NCBI GenBank assembly: GCA_022661535.1
Contig: JAKULF010000004.1
Coordinates: 5,642,001 to 5,706,000 of the forward strand
DNA from: Eutypa lata
Taxonomy: Eukaryota > Ascomycota > Sordariomycetes > Xylariales > Diatrypaceae
Length of the DNA stretch: 64,000 nt
Reading direction: 5' to 3'
Part shown: positions 11,797 to 23,498 of the stretch, piece by piece
Position numbering within the stretch: position 1 is the first letter of the stretch
How the letters are laid out: each line of letters opens with the position of its first letter
The notes under the pieces: generated by a model
Told to the model about the DNA's origin: nothing
Databases searched by the model: none
What the model saw: only the letters and a program-made list of their open reading frames with translations
Position numbers and translations under genes: made by a program

Positions 11797-12969
11797 TCAT
11801 GGCGCTGCTAGTAGACGTTTGCTCATTGACATTCGCGCGATGTGAGCCCTAGCATCGCTTGCTAAGCTAGGGTTAGTAAATGAAGCGAGGTTTACCTGCA
11901 GCGAAATGGCAAGACTTACTCTGCTTATCCATTTTGGCTCTTCTCTCTCTCCACCTCGATAGCGCTGTGTCCCCAGCCTCCCTGGGGCAACATGCACAAA
12001 AGCCGTCACCATGAAAGGTTTCTTCGTTTTGAACCATGTCATCGAAGTCTGGAGTCGATAGCCTAGGAATCCTCGGGGCATCTGGTGGAGTGGGCAAGTT
12101 GTATCTACTTTTTATGGAATGTTTGCTGTTCCGTTGCTCTAGAGCTTTGAGGCCGTTTGTGGCGGTAGATTCTCGCTCTTTGGTACCCCTCTCGGAGGGT
12201 TTCAAGGTCCTATTGTGGGTGCCTGAAGTCCTACGACCATGCTGCTTGGTCGGGCTGATGGGGGGTAACATCTGAGGAATACCCGTGACTATAGTGTCAT
12301 TTCCCCAAAAGCTTTCCATGGAATTGTCGTCGCTTAAGCGAGTGGCTTTCTTTCCAGAACTGCACTTTACTGGTGGGAACAAGACGAAGTCTGGCAATTG
12401 CTGGCCAACATATCTAGGAGTAGCATGATGATGGAGAGCGCTGTCATCAGTCTGTCTGCGAGTAACAGTATGAATTGGCATGAGTGAGTATGCATCATCA
12501 TGCTCGTACTGTGGTCTCTTGCCCGAAGAGTCGTCGCGATGCACTCGCTGAGATGGTTCAACACGATGCATCTCTGGCGATGCAAGCGGATGATGTCTAT
12601 AGACTGATGGAAAGTAACTCTCTCCAAGAGAACTGTCATCTATTCTATGTCAGGCTTGTGACGATATGCATAGCAGCTTGCTAGCTGTGATCAAGTCATA
12701 CAGGAAGTTCTAGCCAGGCACTGGCTAGTTACGGCATATACTATATGGTCTGTGGAGCGACAGGCTTCTCGGGGTACTTGGTGGTATACCCTATTTGAGG
12801 CCCTACGATCATCTGTGGCTTGATCAGTTTTGAAGCCGTCGAGGTTGGGGGAGAGCTGGGTTACCTGAGTGATAAGCCATGATGAGCTTATGGAGGGTTC
12901 AAAAGGGTCCCAAGGGGTATCTAAGTCCTCAAATTGATGTGCTTTGATGAGTTTGGTAGGTTTCAAGCA
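11797..12969 (-). CDS. Unknown multi-exon protein, 5' end unresolved
   Basis: I do not recognise this protein. Reading down the minus strand, the exons are about 12969-12702 (5' incomplete), 12639-11920 and 11861-11797. The 62-nt intron (12640-12701) has donor GTATGA and a CTGAC branch. The 58-nt intron (11862-11919) has donor GTAAGT and branch CTAAC. Both joins agree in phase 1. The product (about 350 aa visible) is polar and mostly disordered. It has a Pro-rich PTPPDAPRIPRL segment, a short FCACCPREAGDTALSRWRERRAKMDKQ block that looks conserved, and the tail SDARAHIARMSMSKRLLAAP. An in-frame TAG at 12970-12972 directly precedes the first exon I can read, and TAG| is itself a possible acceptor, so a further upstream exon with the ATG is likely. 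I could not fix it. Confidence 0.55.
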
Positions 12970-12972
12970 CTA

Positions 12973-15900
12973 CTTGATAAAACTATTTGATATCAAGGAA
13001 TATGAAGATGAAGGAGGGGAGGAATTTGAAAAGGATGGGAGAAGAGGGACGGGCCTCTTATGTGTGGGAGCCGCAGGACATATGGGCTCCAGGCAACCAA
13101 TCAGAGGCCCCATTTACCTACACCCCCATGGTGTGACCCATTACCTATCAACCTACCTACATCACCTCTCTGTCCCCCCCCAGTCCTAAGTTAACAGCTC
13201 TTAGTCCTCCCTGGCATTCAGTACCTGCCAGCTTTGACAGGACATAACTCGACATTAAAAATTGGTCACGCCGATGCATATTCAGTAGGTGTTATCAAAG
13301 TCATTTCGAGTCACGTGTTATATATTCAGAACAAGCTACACCTACCTGCCTTCTACACCAGCGCGCCCTATCATCTTGGATGCTATCATGCACCAATGCA
13401 CACACACATGCATGTATGTCTGTTCTATACAGACATGCCGCATCATCGATATTTACGCTGTATACCCAATATGATTGACATAATGATGTTCTTCGATTGA
13501 CTCACTCGAGTCAAACTGCTGCCCTACTATACCGTCCCGTCGTTTTATATGATGGAACTCACATCTTGACGCACCGTATCCTATCAAGTCAGTGCTTCAA
13601 GAGCTAAACCTTACCATACTCTCTCGTTTTCCGCATGGCTCCATCGTCACCTTTGACTTCAGGTATCAGCCAGGACAGGTTACGAGAAAGCTCGGTTCCC
13701 TAGATGGGACTAAGAGGCTATTTTCTGTCAAGTGACTCCTCCTCAGTCATAATGTCTCCATCACTTAAGAAGTACCTCCCAATGCATCCCATTCATAGAA
13801 GTTTGTTCGCCCATATCGCTTGCGATGAAGTCGTCGTGATACCATCCACGGAGGGTCACGTTGAGTTGATATGTGGCGCTCCCGTATCAAGTCCTGTGGC
13901 TGAAACGTTATAGTTGACTGTGGCTGCGACCTTCGAATTGATGTAGGACGCCGCACCAACCACACATGATTAAGTACCTACCTACCTACTACACAACGAA
14001 CAGGGATCCCCATTGGTGACCTCTCACTCTCTTAGTTAATAATAGATGGTAGGACTTTGTCACGTATCGCCAACGTCCGCCAACTCTGAACGTCGATATC
14101 TAGCTATATGTATCCCATATTTCTTGTACTACTGAAAGCTCTACATTTGTTCCGTCTATCTTGCTCGAACGTTTCCTCGAATCTAGTCAGCATAGTTCCA
14201 AAGTCGTCGTCAACACAACAAAGTCCAAGAGATGACAGTCTTATACATGTAAATATGAGCCTTAGTGCAGGAGGTTCGAAGTTCGATAACGATTTGTTCA
14301 TGAGAAATGCTATTGCGCAGTAGCCCATTTAACTGCTACCATCACATGCATAGCTTCTGTTATCTGGCCTACTATTCTTTGTGGGTCTTATGTACGTAGG
14401 TAGCTACAGCTAGGAAATCCAGCTAGATCCCATCGTTAATACAGCAGGGTTCCATACGTAGGCAATGTAGCTAGACCTTATGGCTAGATGGTTGCAGTCA
14501 GGCCCTTTATTGTCCAGCTGAGGGGTTCTACCTACCTACCTACCTACCTACTTAAATCTGAATTAGGTGGGTCACTGCGTAAACAGTACTCCTCTACATA
14601 TTTTTAGCGAAAATGCCTTGGTAAGCTAAATTGATCTACTTCGAGTGAATTGCTGCGCTCACACAGCAAGTGTAACATTGAGTTTGTTTTAGCTCAGGGT
14701 CACGCGGTTTGAATTTCATCCGTAACGACTGCCGTAGTTACCTAACATTTACATTAGCCGCTTCACCTTTTATCTTGACTTCACCGCATGACTCTAGTTA
14801 TGATGCAGCGTCTCGGGGTCTGTGAACGTAGCATGCCGGCGTTGTCATGCCCGAGCGGGGTACCGTGGATGGGCGGCAGTATGCGGGACTCTATGTAGTG
14901 TCGGCGATCAGGCGTGCCGAGGCCGCGTGGTACAAACCGTAAGCCGAGTCTGTGCGCAAAGACCCACACACCCACCCGGCGGGTTCCCGTGAACTTGCTT
15001 GCCGAACCCGGAAGGTCTCGTAGCGATTCGGCGGTGAAGATGCAGAGGCCGGGGCCCACATACCGGAGTGGCGGCCGTCGAGCCCGTGCTGGGAAGACCT
15101 CAGCAAAGAAGCTAATCTAGAAAATCGTCGTTTGGGAGGAGATCTTCGGGTAGGTAGGGGGTCTAAACCAGGCGAATGAAGAAGAGGGAGAGAAGCGAGG
15201 TAGGTGACTCCTAAAAGCATCCATGGATCAGCCCCTCCCGCGCTTCCATTGCGTTGTTGACATCTGTCGGAACCCCCGGCCGTACCGATGGTGCGTCGGT
15301 CGGTGGTGGGGGTGCTCAATCGACGGTCCCCAATAGAGCTTGAGCGGCGCCTACTCCTTGTCGGGTTGGAAGAGGCTCGGTAGCCTATTCTATCTAGCAC
15401 GCGCAACCTACCACTACGTTGAAGATCAGTTCACCCATTCATAGGATGACTTTCAAGTTATCGGAAATGCAATGGAATGATGTGGCTTTTTCACCTTCGC
15501 CCGCCTCACATATAATGTGATGATGGTGGTGCGGAATAACACCCCGGTGGCCCGGGCTGGTGGATAAAAGGCGGCAACCCCTGTCTGTAAATTATCAATA
15601 TACATTCCGTATGATAATCCCATACGAGCTGAAAATTGGTTACATGCAGTTATGTTATGGTAATAGAAGAGGCTTCTGATCCGCCTTTGACACCGCCATG
15701 CTTCGAATCCTAACGACGAAACGAAACCTCCAGGCCCGAGCCGATAAAGCTTGCCAAGCGTACGCATCAGACTGGGTTATTTGCTGTTATCTTCACAGTC
15801 TATGTAAGTCAAGGAGCTTTAGTAGCTACGTCGATGGCAACATAAATCCTTAATCAAAGCGAGGATTTATTGTGCTGGCGCAGTGCCACAGCGGCCCCAC

Positions 15901-16639
15901 GTTACTGAGCATTGCGCTAGAGTATACTCTATTCGAGGGACTCTAACCCGCTCTGGTTCGTTTGTTTCCCAGCCAAGCCAGCATTATTGCCCTATGGGGC
16001 CATCAGCCGGAGCTAGCGACGGCACGCTAAGAAAGTTTCGTTTCACGATCGTCTAAACCGCTTCAGATTGAGTAGGCATTGTACGATTTGAACTTCGACG
16101 ACATGAGGCGATTGATTTGGCCTCAACTGCGCACCCGCTTCGAACCCTACCGTAATATCGCTGTTACCACTGGTGGCCCTTCTCACCTGCAATGCCTGTC
16201 TCTTGATTGGCGGCTTGTCGTCTGGCGCTGCTACTTTGTTTCAGGAAGCATCTTCTAGAACTTCCCCGCTACCGCTTTGCTGATCTAAAGATACCTTCTC
16301 ATTGGGCGTCCCGACTGGGTGGTTTTAAGATGATCTACCTACGCGGCTCTGTATACTCGAGCCGAAAACTAAAGATAGCAATGTTTTGACTAGGATCCGC
16401 TTGAATCGTCCAAGTAGGACCGAGGTGGAATTCCCAGGAGGTATATAGACCTCTTCTGTGCCGCTTCTGTGTAGCAGCCAGTGTTGGTTCCCTTACTATT
16501 TCGTGCCTTTCTGCCTTCCCTTTTTCTTCTACTGTTTGTAGTACAAACAATTTCACGTTCATTTTCTGAGCCTTGACGGCCGATTACATTCATTTCTTCG
16601 CCATTCTTTTTCCCCCACCTACACTAGTTAGGAGTCATC
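12973..16639. other. Long intergenic region, no supported gene
   Basis: This is 3.7 kb upstream of both the unknown gene (minus) and cellobiose dehydrogenase (plus). It probably contains the missing first exon of the minus-strand gene near 13220. Many short open frames exist on both strands. The longest (14891-15406, minus) is Arg/Ser-rich with no domain and is not called. (TACC)n tracts lie at about 13975-13990 and 14529-14552. Confidence 0.5.
14529..14552. repeat. (TACC)n microsatellite
   Basis: About six tandem TACC units. The same motif, or its complement TAGG, recurs in other intergenic stretches of the window, for example near 4195, 4340, 13980 and 25555. Confidence 0.9.
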
Positions 16640-19204
16640 ATGAAGTTCTCAGGCCTCCTTTTCCTATCCTCGGCGCTAGGCGCTTCGGCAGCTGCTGTGA
16701 ACTATACAGACAGCAATAGTGGGATATCATTCGCTGGCTTCACCGACCCCAAGGGAGAGTGCACAGTTGGTATTGCCTTGCCGGATTCGCCGTCGACCGA
16801 CTTCATCGCCAACATTGTCGGCCCGGTCGACAGTGGAGATGGATGGGCAGGGCTTGATCTCAGCACCCTGATGGCAAACCACTTACTCCTCGTCGCTTGG
16901 CCTAACGGGGAGGAGATTGTGGTTTCCCCACGTCTCGCCACCGGCTACACGACGCCCTCGGTGTACTCGGGAGACGTCACGCTCTCCCCCATCGCGAGCG
17001 GCACCTTCGTGAACTCGACCCATTTCTCCGCCACTTTCCTCTGCGCGGGTTGCATCACCGGAGGCACCGACTCGATCACGGCCGACGCCGATTCTTTCAC
17101 TATGGGCTATGCCTACTCCACAAGTGCCGTCACTGATCCGACTGATTCGTCGTCCGCGCTGTCGTATCACTCCGATGGTTTTGGCGGCTTCGGAATCACC
17201 GCAGCAGGCGCTAAGTCGTCCGAGTACGCCACCTGGGCTGCGATGGCCGAGTCTGTTGTGGAAAACCCGGGCACCGGGGCTGGAAGCAACTCGACCGTCC
17301 CCGGAAATAGCACCGTAACCCCCATCACCACATCCAACGTCACATATGACTACATCATCGCTGGTGCAGGTCCTGCAGGACTTGTTGCCGCTGGGAGATT
17401 GGCAGAAACTGGTGCGTCTGTACTCCTCATAGAGCGTGGTGGACCATCCTTGTACTCGACCGGCGGCAAGGAGGTAGTGCCGTGGAATAGCACTCTCACT
17501 GCCTACGACATTCCGGCCATGGCATACTATCTCTCGTCGAGTGTTGGTGCCAGTACCTACTGCACGGATACGGCCTCGATGGCTGGCTGCATCCTGGGTG
17601 GCAGCGGCACCATCAATGCGCTGATGTTCGTCAAGCCCCAGGATGCCGACTTCGACGACAACTGGCCTGCCGGCTGGAAGGCCGCCGACGTGCGAAAGGC
17701 CTCCGGCCGTTTTTTCAAGCGCAACCCTGGAACCGACCAGCCGTCAGCTGACGGCCAGAGGTACGATCAGGGCGCCTACGACGTGCTGTCGTCTTTCTTG
17801 GGCGTGAACGACTTCACCTCCGTGAGCTCGCTGGAGGAGCCTAACAAGAAGACGGACGTGTACGCCCACCCGCCCTGGAACATCGACGCGCACATGCGTG
17901 GGGGCCCGCTCAAGACCTACCTGCCTCTCGCCCAGGCCATGGATAACTTCAAGCTGTCCATGAACTCGAAGGTCATCCGCGCCGTCCGAAACGGAACATG
18001 GGTCTCTGGCGTGGAGATCGAGAAGGAGGATGGTAGCCACGAGATCATCAAGGTCACCCAGGGAACCGGAAAGGTTCTTCTGGCTGCCGGCGCTCTCTCC
18101 ACACCCCGCATCCTGTTCTACAGCGGCATCGGCCCGTCGGCGCAGATCGAGGCGGTCCCCTCATCGGTCACGCTGCCCGCCCAGAGCCAATGGATCGATC
18201 TCCCCGTCGGCGAGGGCGTCATGGATCACCCCATCATCTCGATCACTCTGGGCACCAAGTCCGGCCTATCTTCCCTGGACTCCACCGCCTTCACCGCGCC
18301 CGACAACTCCTCGATCGGCCTCTGGAACCAGGGATCCGGTCTTCTGACACAGGGGGGCCAGCGCCTCAACTTCTGGACGTCAGTCACGTCGCCGAGCGAC
18401 GGCAAGACGCGATTCCTGCAGGGCACGTGCAACAGCCCCTCGGCGGACACAGTCAAGATCAAGCTGTACGTGACGCACGGTCTGACGTCGTCGACGGACC
18501 TCGTGCTCGACTCGGCGACGGGCGAGAACACCGTGTTCACGGGGACGCCGTACCTGCAGACGGAGGGCGATACGGAAGCGTACGAGGGCTTCCTCGACCG
18601 CCTCATCGCCATGGCCGCCAAGCCCAACTCGACGCTGTTGCTGCAGCTCTCGGACGGGTCCGCGGCCCCCGGCGGCATCACGGGCGCCGAGCTGCTCGCC
18701 GACCTCAACTCGACGCTGACGAGCGGCTCGCACTTCGTGCGCAGCGCTCGCATGGGGACTTCCAACGATAGCACCGCCGTCGTAGATACCAATACTAAGG
18801 TCTACGGCACCGACAACCTGTTCGTCGTCGACGCGAGCATGCACCCCGACTTGCCCACGGGCAACACGCAGGCCATCGTCATGGTGGCGGCTGAGCGTGC
18901 CGTTGAGAGGATCCTCGCCCTTGATGGCAAGATCATCAACGATGAGGATGGTGATGATGACGATGACGATGACGATGGTAGTATTAGCGACGAAGGGGCT
19001 TCAGGTAACAACGGGCAGCAGACCGGAGGAGGGTCGCCGCCGGCGGGAGGGAAGAAGACCACTGCCCCTGGTGCTAAGGCTGGGTCCCCGGTTGGCAGGA
19101 TCCCCATGACTCGCAAGGGTGCAGCGTCGAGGGGCCAGCGCACCGGTGCTGCTAGCCGCCGGACTTACTCGCGCAATCTCTACGGACACAGCGTCCATGC
19201 ATGA
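16640..19204 (+). CDS. cdh: Cellobiose dehydrogenase (AA8 cytochrome + AA3_1 flavodehydrogenase), secreted
   Basis: This extracellular flavocytochrome oxidises cellobiose and oligosaccharides to lactones and passes electrons to lytic polysaccharide monooxygenases during cellulose attack. It is a single uninterrupted frame of 854 aa. A signal peptide covers residues 1-18 or so. The N-terminal cytochrome domain spans about 20-200, with probable haem ligands Met78 (STLMANHLLL) and His177 (LSYHSDGFG). A Thr/Ser/Asn linker covers about 205-235. The GMC dehydrogenase begins with the FAD motif GAGPAG at 242-247 and carries the catalytic pair His698 and Asn742, matching the His/Asn pair known in CDH. 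No CBM1 follows. Instead the protein ends in an Asp run (about 8 residues) and a Gly/Arg/Lys-rich tail of about 60 residues, which is unusual. Start choice: this ATG opens directly on the signal peptide. Confidence 0.95.
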   Translation: MKFSGLLFLSSALGASAAAVNYTDSNSGISFAGFTDPKGECTVGIALPDSPSTDFIANIVGPVDSGDGWAGLDLSTLMANHLLLVAWPNGEEIVVSPRLATGYTTPSVYSGDVTLSPIASGTFVNSTHFSATFLCAGCITGGTDSITADADSFTMGYAYSTSAVTDPTDSSSALSYHSDGFGGFGITAAGAKSSEYATWAAMAESVVENPGTGAGSNSTVPGNSTVTPITTSNVTYDYIIAGAGPAGLVAAGRLAETGASVLLIERGGPSLYSTGGKEVVPWNSTLTAYDIPAMAYYLSSSVGASTYCTDTASMAGCILGGSGTINALMFVKPQDADFDDNWPAGWKAADVRKASGRFFKRNPGTDQPSADGQRYDQGAYDVLSSFLGVNDFTSVSSLEEPNKKTDVYAHPPWNIDAHMRGGPLKTYLPLAQAMDNFKLSMNSKVIRAVRNGTWVSGVEIEKEDGSHEIIKVTQGTGKVLLAAGALSTPRILFYSGIGPSAQIEAVPSSVTLPAQSQWIDLPVGEGVMDHPIISITLGTKSGLSSLDSTAFTAPDNSSIGLWNQGSGLLTQGGQRLNFWTSVTSPSDGKTRFLQGTCNSPSADTVKIKLYVTHGLTSSTDLVLDSATGENTVFTGTPYLQTEGDTEAYEGFLDRLIAMAAKPNSTLLLQLSDGSAAPGGITGAELLADLNSTLTSGSHFVRSARMGTSNDSTAVVDTNTKVYGTDNLFVVDASMHPDLPTGNTQAIVMVAAERAVERILALDGKIINDEDGDDDDDDDDGSISDEGASGNNGQQTGGGSPPAGGKKTTAPGAKAGSPVGRIPMTRKGAASRGQRTGAASRRTYSRNLYGHSVHA

Positions 19205-19839
19205 GAGAGAAAGTCAGCTGCACTGCAGAACATCCTCTCAAGAAAGGAGAAAGAAAAAAGGGGAGCCGTTAAGAAAACAACTTAACTTGGTGCTAGGCTC
19301 CACGCCAATTTCGTCTTGGCTTCCAACTTCAATTTTTAGTGTATATATTCCAAACTTATATCTGTCTCCAACGATTAGATTAGCTCTGTATAAATTCAAA
19401 ACACCTTGCTATTACATTCTACGTTTTCTTACGTAGCAGTGCTGTGGAGATATTGTTAGTACTTTTTATCGTTAAGTTACAAGCTCAAATGCTAGACACC
19501 TCCCTCGACTTAGGCTGTTGAGCTTGGTGTACCCTATCCCAGAGCAACGACATCCAATAGACCCTTTATATTCTCTAGGTACAGATGTAGGTACGGGTCT
19601 GGTCACAGTCTAGCTATAGATCTGGATCTAGAGCTAGGACTAGGTTTTAGTCAGTATTCAGATTTAGCCAATTTCAAGATCTGAGTGATTCCGGTGGTAG
19701 GTGGTATGGTCGTAGTGGTGACCATGAAAAGAAATATCTACATCAGGCTCCAAGGCAACGGCTAGAAAATACATTCTAACTGAACCATGAGTTTAGGACG
19801 TTCTATATCTTGAGAGGGTGTGCTTTAAGGCAATGATGG
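19205..19839. other. Intergenic between convergent genes
   Basis: These are the 3' regions of cellobiose dehydrogenase (plus) and the ceramidase (minus). No gene or distinctive repeat is seen. Confidence 0.6.
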
Positions 19840-20798
19840 CTAACAGAGCTCCCGAACAAGCTGCATATACTCGCTAGCGCCCAGCGCAGTCAAGATGTGC
19901 CACCAGCCATGAAACTCCAGCAACCATGCCCAGGGGAGGCCGATACGGCTCCTCAGGTCCCGCAGCTGCAGGCACATCTCGAGATCGATATTCCAGATGA
20001 TATAAGCCGTGATGAGAAGCGCCACGGCCTTCCAGAACCTTCCCCCGAGACGCCGCCTCTCCTCGCGCGAACGCCCACTACCGTTGGGGCCAGGATCCCG
20101 GTATAGGAGATGCAGCGTGCGCGGCCAGATGAACGTCAGCATCGCCGAGAATATGTACACGTGGTAGAGGATCTTGCCAGACTGGACGTATATCGCGGAC
20201 GCGGTCGAAGTGGCGAGGATGATCACGCCGGTGACGAGCCTGGCTGCGGCGGGTGAGCGCCCGTGGGTGTATAGGGGCTGCAGCAGCGCCGCCGCCAGAG
20301 CTAGCATCGAGAGGTCGTCGCAGAACTGCGGCCCCTGCCGGAGAGTGCCGTGGAACATGGCGGACGTAACTCCGACTGCGAAGAGGCTGGACGACAAGAC
20401 ATCTAGAGGCTTGGAGGCCAGTCCGGCGTTATTGCCTCCGGATTTCCGAGGATGGCGGAGAGCTAAATAGACTATGCGACCCCCGTCAGTACTAAGCATG
20501 GCAATACAAATCAATCATACGATACGATACGAGTAGAAAACTCGTAGGACTTTCTTCTATTAAGTAGACTTGTGGGGGACCCACTGTAGGCAAGGTTTGT
20601 CACGGTGTTGATCAATTCGGCGACGTAGCGTGTTACGGCATAATCTTCCTCGCAAAAGCTAAATAGGTTAACGAGGATGCAATGCACATAAGAATGGAAT
20701 CAGTAGCTGCTCGCTCACTTTGATGCGCTAGTTGGAGGACCCCAAACCCCTGACTGGGCGTGAGGGTCGCCCGCGAAGTGAAGATTGTGGTGGCCCAT
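19840..20798 (-). CDS. Alkaline ceramidase (CREST-family membrane hydrolase)
   Basis: This integral membrane enzyme of the ER/Golgi cleaves ceramide or phytoceramide to a sphingoid base and fatty acid; it is the counterpart of yeast Ypc1/Ydc1. The exons are 20798-20719, 20658-20585 and 20471-19840, giving 261 aa. The 60-nt intron has donor GTGAGC and joins in phase 2. The 113-nt intron has donor GTGGGT and joins in phase 1. Each exon carries a family landmark: VWGPPTSAS in exon 1, NFCEEDYAVTRYVAELINTV in exon 2, and FHGTLRQGPQFCDDLSM plus LLEFHGWWHILTALG in exon 3. The last two hold the His and Asp residues that bind the catalytic zinc in this superfamily. Several hydrophobic spans are visible in exon 3. 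At 261 aa it is slightly short for the family, mainly in the loop after the second exon. Confidence 0.88.
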
Positions 20799-23498
20799 GG
20801 CGGAGTACAGGATTTTCCCGAGGAGGTATTTTAGGATGAAAGTAGAATAGAATAAATTTGTCTTGGGACGTTTCATTCACCTTGATGAGATATATATACT
20901 TATATATATGTAAGTCAGACTGCTGCCTATTTAGTGTCGTACCATCAAAAAGGACGTCAGAAAGTGCTCCCAATCCGGCGCCCGCGGTTACCGATATTTG
21001 CGAAGATAGGTTGTTATCTATGTCGTAGTTCGTAGTTTCTAAACCTTATGTTTTGCCGCCATCCACCAATCAGGGTCCGGGGTATCTTGATAATATTAAA
21101 CAGAAGGTAAAATTGTATTGGTACCAATCGCTACGCTTATGAATGTAGCCACGATCAGAGATTACATAATATGCTTCGGTGTTTCTTAAACAATCACCAC
21201 TTCCAAGTGACGGAGCACCGTGAGAGTATAAGAACTTCAGAATCATAATTGGAATTCATGTCCTGGGTCTTACGCCGTGCTCGATCCTATACTCATGGTC
21301 AAGATAGAGTGAGATACGAGATCGATCACCTTGCCCACCACGGCCGCGATATCACCTCGAGACAGGGGTTTGACGTAAAGGGTGTCGCGAGCTCCATGAT
21401 GACTCTGCTTATCGCAAAAGGGGCGGCGGTAACTTCTAATACAACAGGACATAGAGCGGTAACTGAACAATCACTTGGTAGCCTTATGACGTCGAACTCG
21501 CATTGTTTAGCGTGAAGTCTCTGCAACATCCACAAATGTAGCTACGCCTGGCGATAGAAATGACATTGAGGCTCTCAGGCTAGAGGAGATCGTAGTTTGT
21601 TGTGATAGTTTCGGGGGTTTGAAGACTTCTCTAGATCCGTTAGCTATGCTATCTCTTGTGCAATGCCTATTGAGAGTCTTCAAACTATGACATCTTCAGG
21701 AGATTGCAGGTTCTCTAAATCTGCAGACGGTACCTACTGCGTCCATCTCTGGTGATCTTTGTGATCGTATACCTGTGATGGTTTCTGGGGAGGGCAGGAG
21801 GTTAAGATATTTACAAGTCTGCTAGCGAGGTAGATCTTCTGAATACTGGTGGTGTAAAGCCATCTAACTTTGAACTCTAGCTTCGACGACTAGAGTAATG
21901 CCAACCTTGGGATGGGTTTGTTCAACTACTTAGGTAATTACCATGCACCAGCTACATTGATAGCTATGTGCTAAACCTTTCCGGCTGCCATATAAAAAGC
22001 AAGCTAGGCTTATAATATAGCGAAAGGAATGTAAATGCCAACGTATGAAAATCCCATTTGAGAAGCTATGAGCTCCATCAAATTATATGTGCATGCATCT
22101 AATATTACTGCTTGGCCATTGATAGCCTGTTGTGCAACACATGATTTTAAACAACTCATATATTCAAGGTGCTTGCCCATATACCGATAACATCGGGTAG
22201 AGCTTGTATTAACCTTAGTTAATCGTGAGTGTAGCGAGACCATACACTTTACTCAAGACGAATGGTCTTCTACTAGTAGTAGAATGCTCTTCATTAATCT
22301 AGTGGCTCAATTCCGAGTTTGTAAGCATCTATACATATCGGTTTGTTAATGGTGGTGCGTAGGTAGTATGGTGTGATGGTTTGGGGCATAAAGGGGTTAG
22401 GAAGAGCATACCCAATTTCAAGGCTACTTAAAATTCAAAAGAGGCACATGCGAATTTGATGCAATTGAGACACACAGCTACTGCAAATACAACTGATGAT
22501 CATAGTGACATGAACTATACGGATAGCCACCGGAAGATATCAGAGATAGCTCCTAAGTGTATAATCACCAATAGTGTTATGTTGAACAACGTTGTTTCTT
22601 TCTTCCATACTACTCTATATGAATATATAATTATCATAAGGGTATTGCCACGATATTATACTTTAGTGTAATCGAAATGACTTATTCACGGAAGCTCCGA
22701 GTCCGTTGGTGCTAGAACATACCGGTTATCGGTAGTCTCGGGGGACGGGGGCCACGATCATAACTTTGAGTCAGAATAGTACCCTCTAATAAAGCGTTCT
22801 AGTAACAAGCCTTCTACCTGTTAATGGCACTATAAGGGTTCTTCATACGGTTTTTTCTCCCATGTATTGGTAGGCCATTGGTATTTTAAAGGAAGCGCTC
22901 CAATTAAGATAGGGGTAAGTACGTCGCGGCGAGACTGTCTAGACCAGAGGCAATATCGTGAGTGGTTGTGAGTAGATATCTCAATATAGCTCGTTAAGCT
23001 CATGTAGGAGCGGAAATCACCACCCTCTGGACACGGCCGAAGTTCATAGATGTGGGCCTATAACACACACCCAAGCAGGCCAATCACCAATATATTAGCC
23101 GATTGGAGGCCATTTTCAAGAATCACCTCCCACAGATTCCATAGGTCTTGATGATCATATAAAGCGAATAAGGCTGAACTTTGAAGTTTATACCTACCAG
23201 TTTTTTGTCACGCGTGCTAGGGTTTCGGACCGGACACAGCCTCTAGACGCATGTCTCGTGAGGATATAATTTGCTGAAGTCCTAAGCGTTTCAATCATAA
23301 CTTCAGACAATATCGAATGAAACAGTTTTTGCATCCCGATCTAGACTGGCGGACCAATTGCAAATATCTTCAACTATACCATCATCGACCATGCCAAAAT
23401 CAACTTTAGGCGCTTGACGAGGCATAAAAGGAGATATCATAAACTTGTATCTATCAAGTTCTAGGATGAACTTCCGCTTTTTTGGGGATTCTAACAAA
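20799..23498. other. Long intergenic region, possible gene relic
   Basis: This lies upstream of the ceramidase and downstream of the MFS gene. It is moderately AT-rich with no supported gene. A minus-strand frame at 23303-23497 has protein-like composition but no start context or partner exon; it may be a decayed fragment. An 11-bp inverted pair (GTTTGAAGACT / AGTCTTCAAAC) occurs at about 21617-21690. Confidence 0.45.

Noticed and set aside
14700..14730. tRNA-like T-arm text (GGTTTGAATTTC)
   Set aside because: No matching acceptor stem, anticodon arm or D-arm could be folded around it by eye.
14781..15406. Overlapping minus-strand frames in a GC-richer patch
   Set aside because: They are Arg/Ser-rich, lack a domain or splice partner, and overlap each other in different phases.
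18226..18844. Minus-strand open frames over cellobiose dehydrogenase
   Set aside because: They are GC-driven shadow frames of the plus-strand gene with no family features.
23303..23497. Short minus-strand frame after the MFS stop
   Set aside because: Its composition looks protein-like, but it has no recognised family, exon partner or start context. At most it is a relic.
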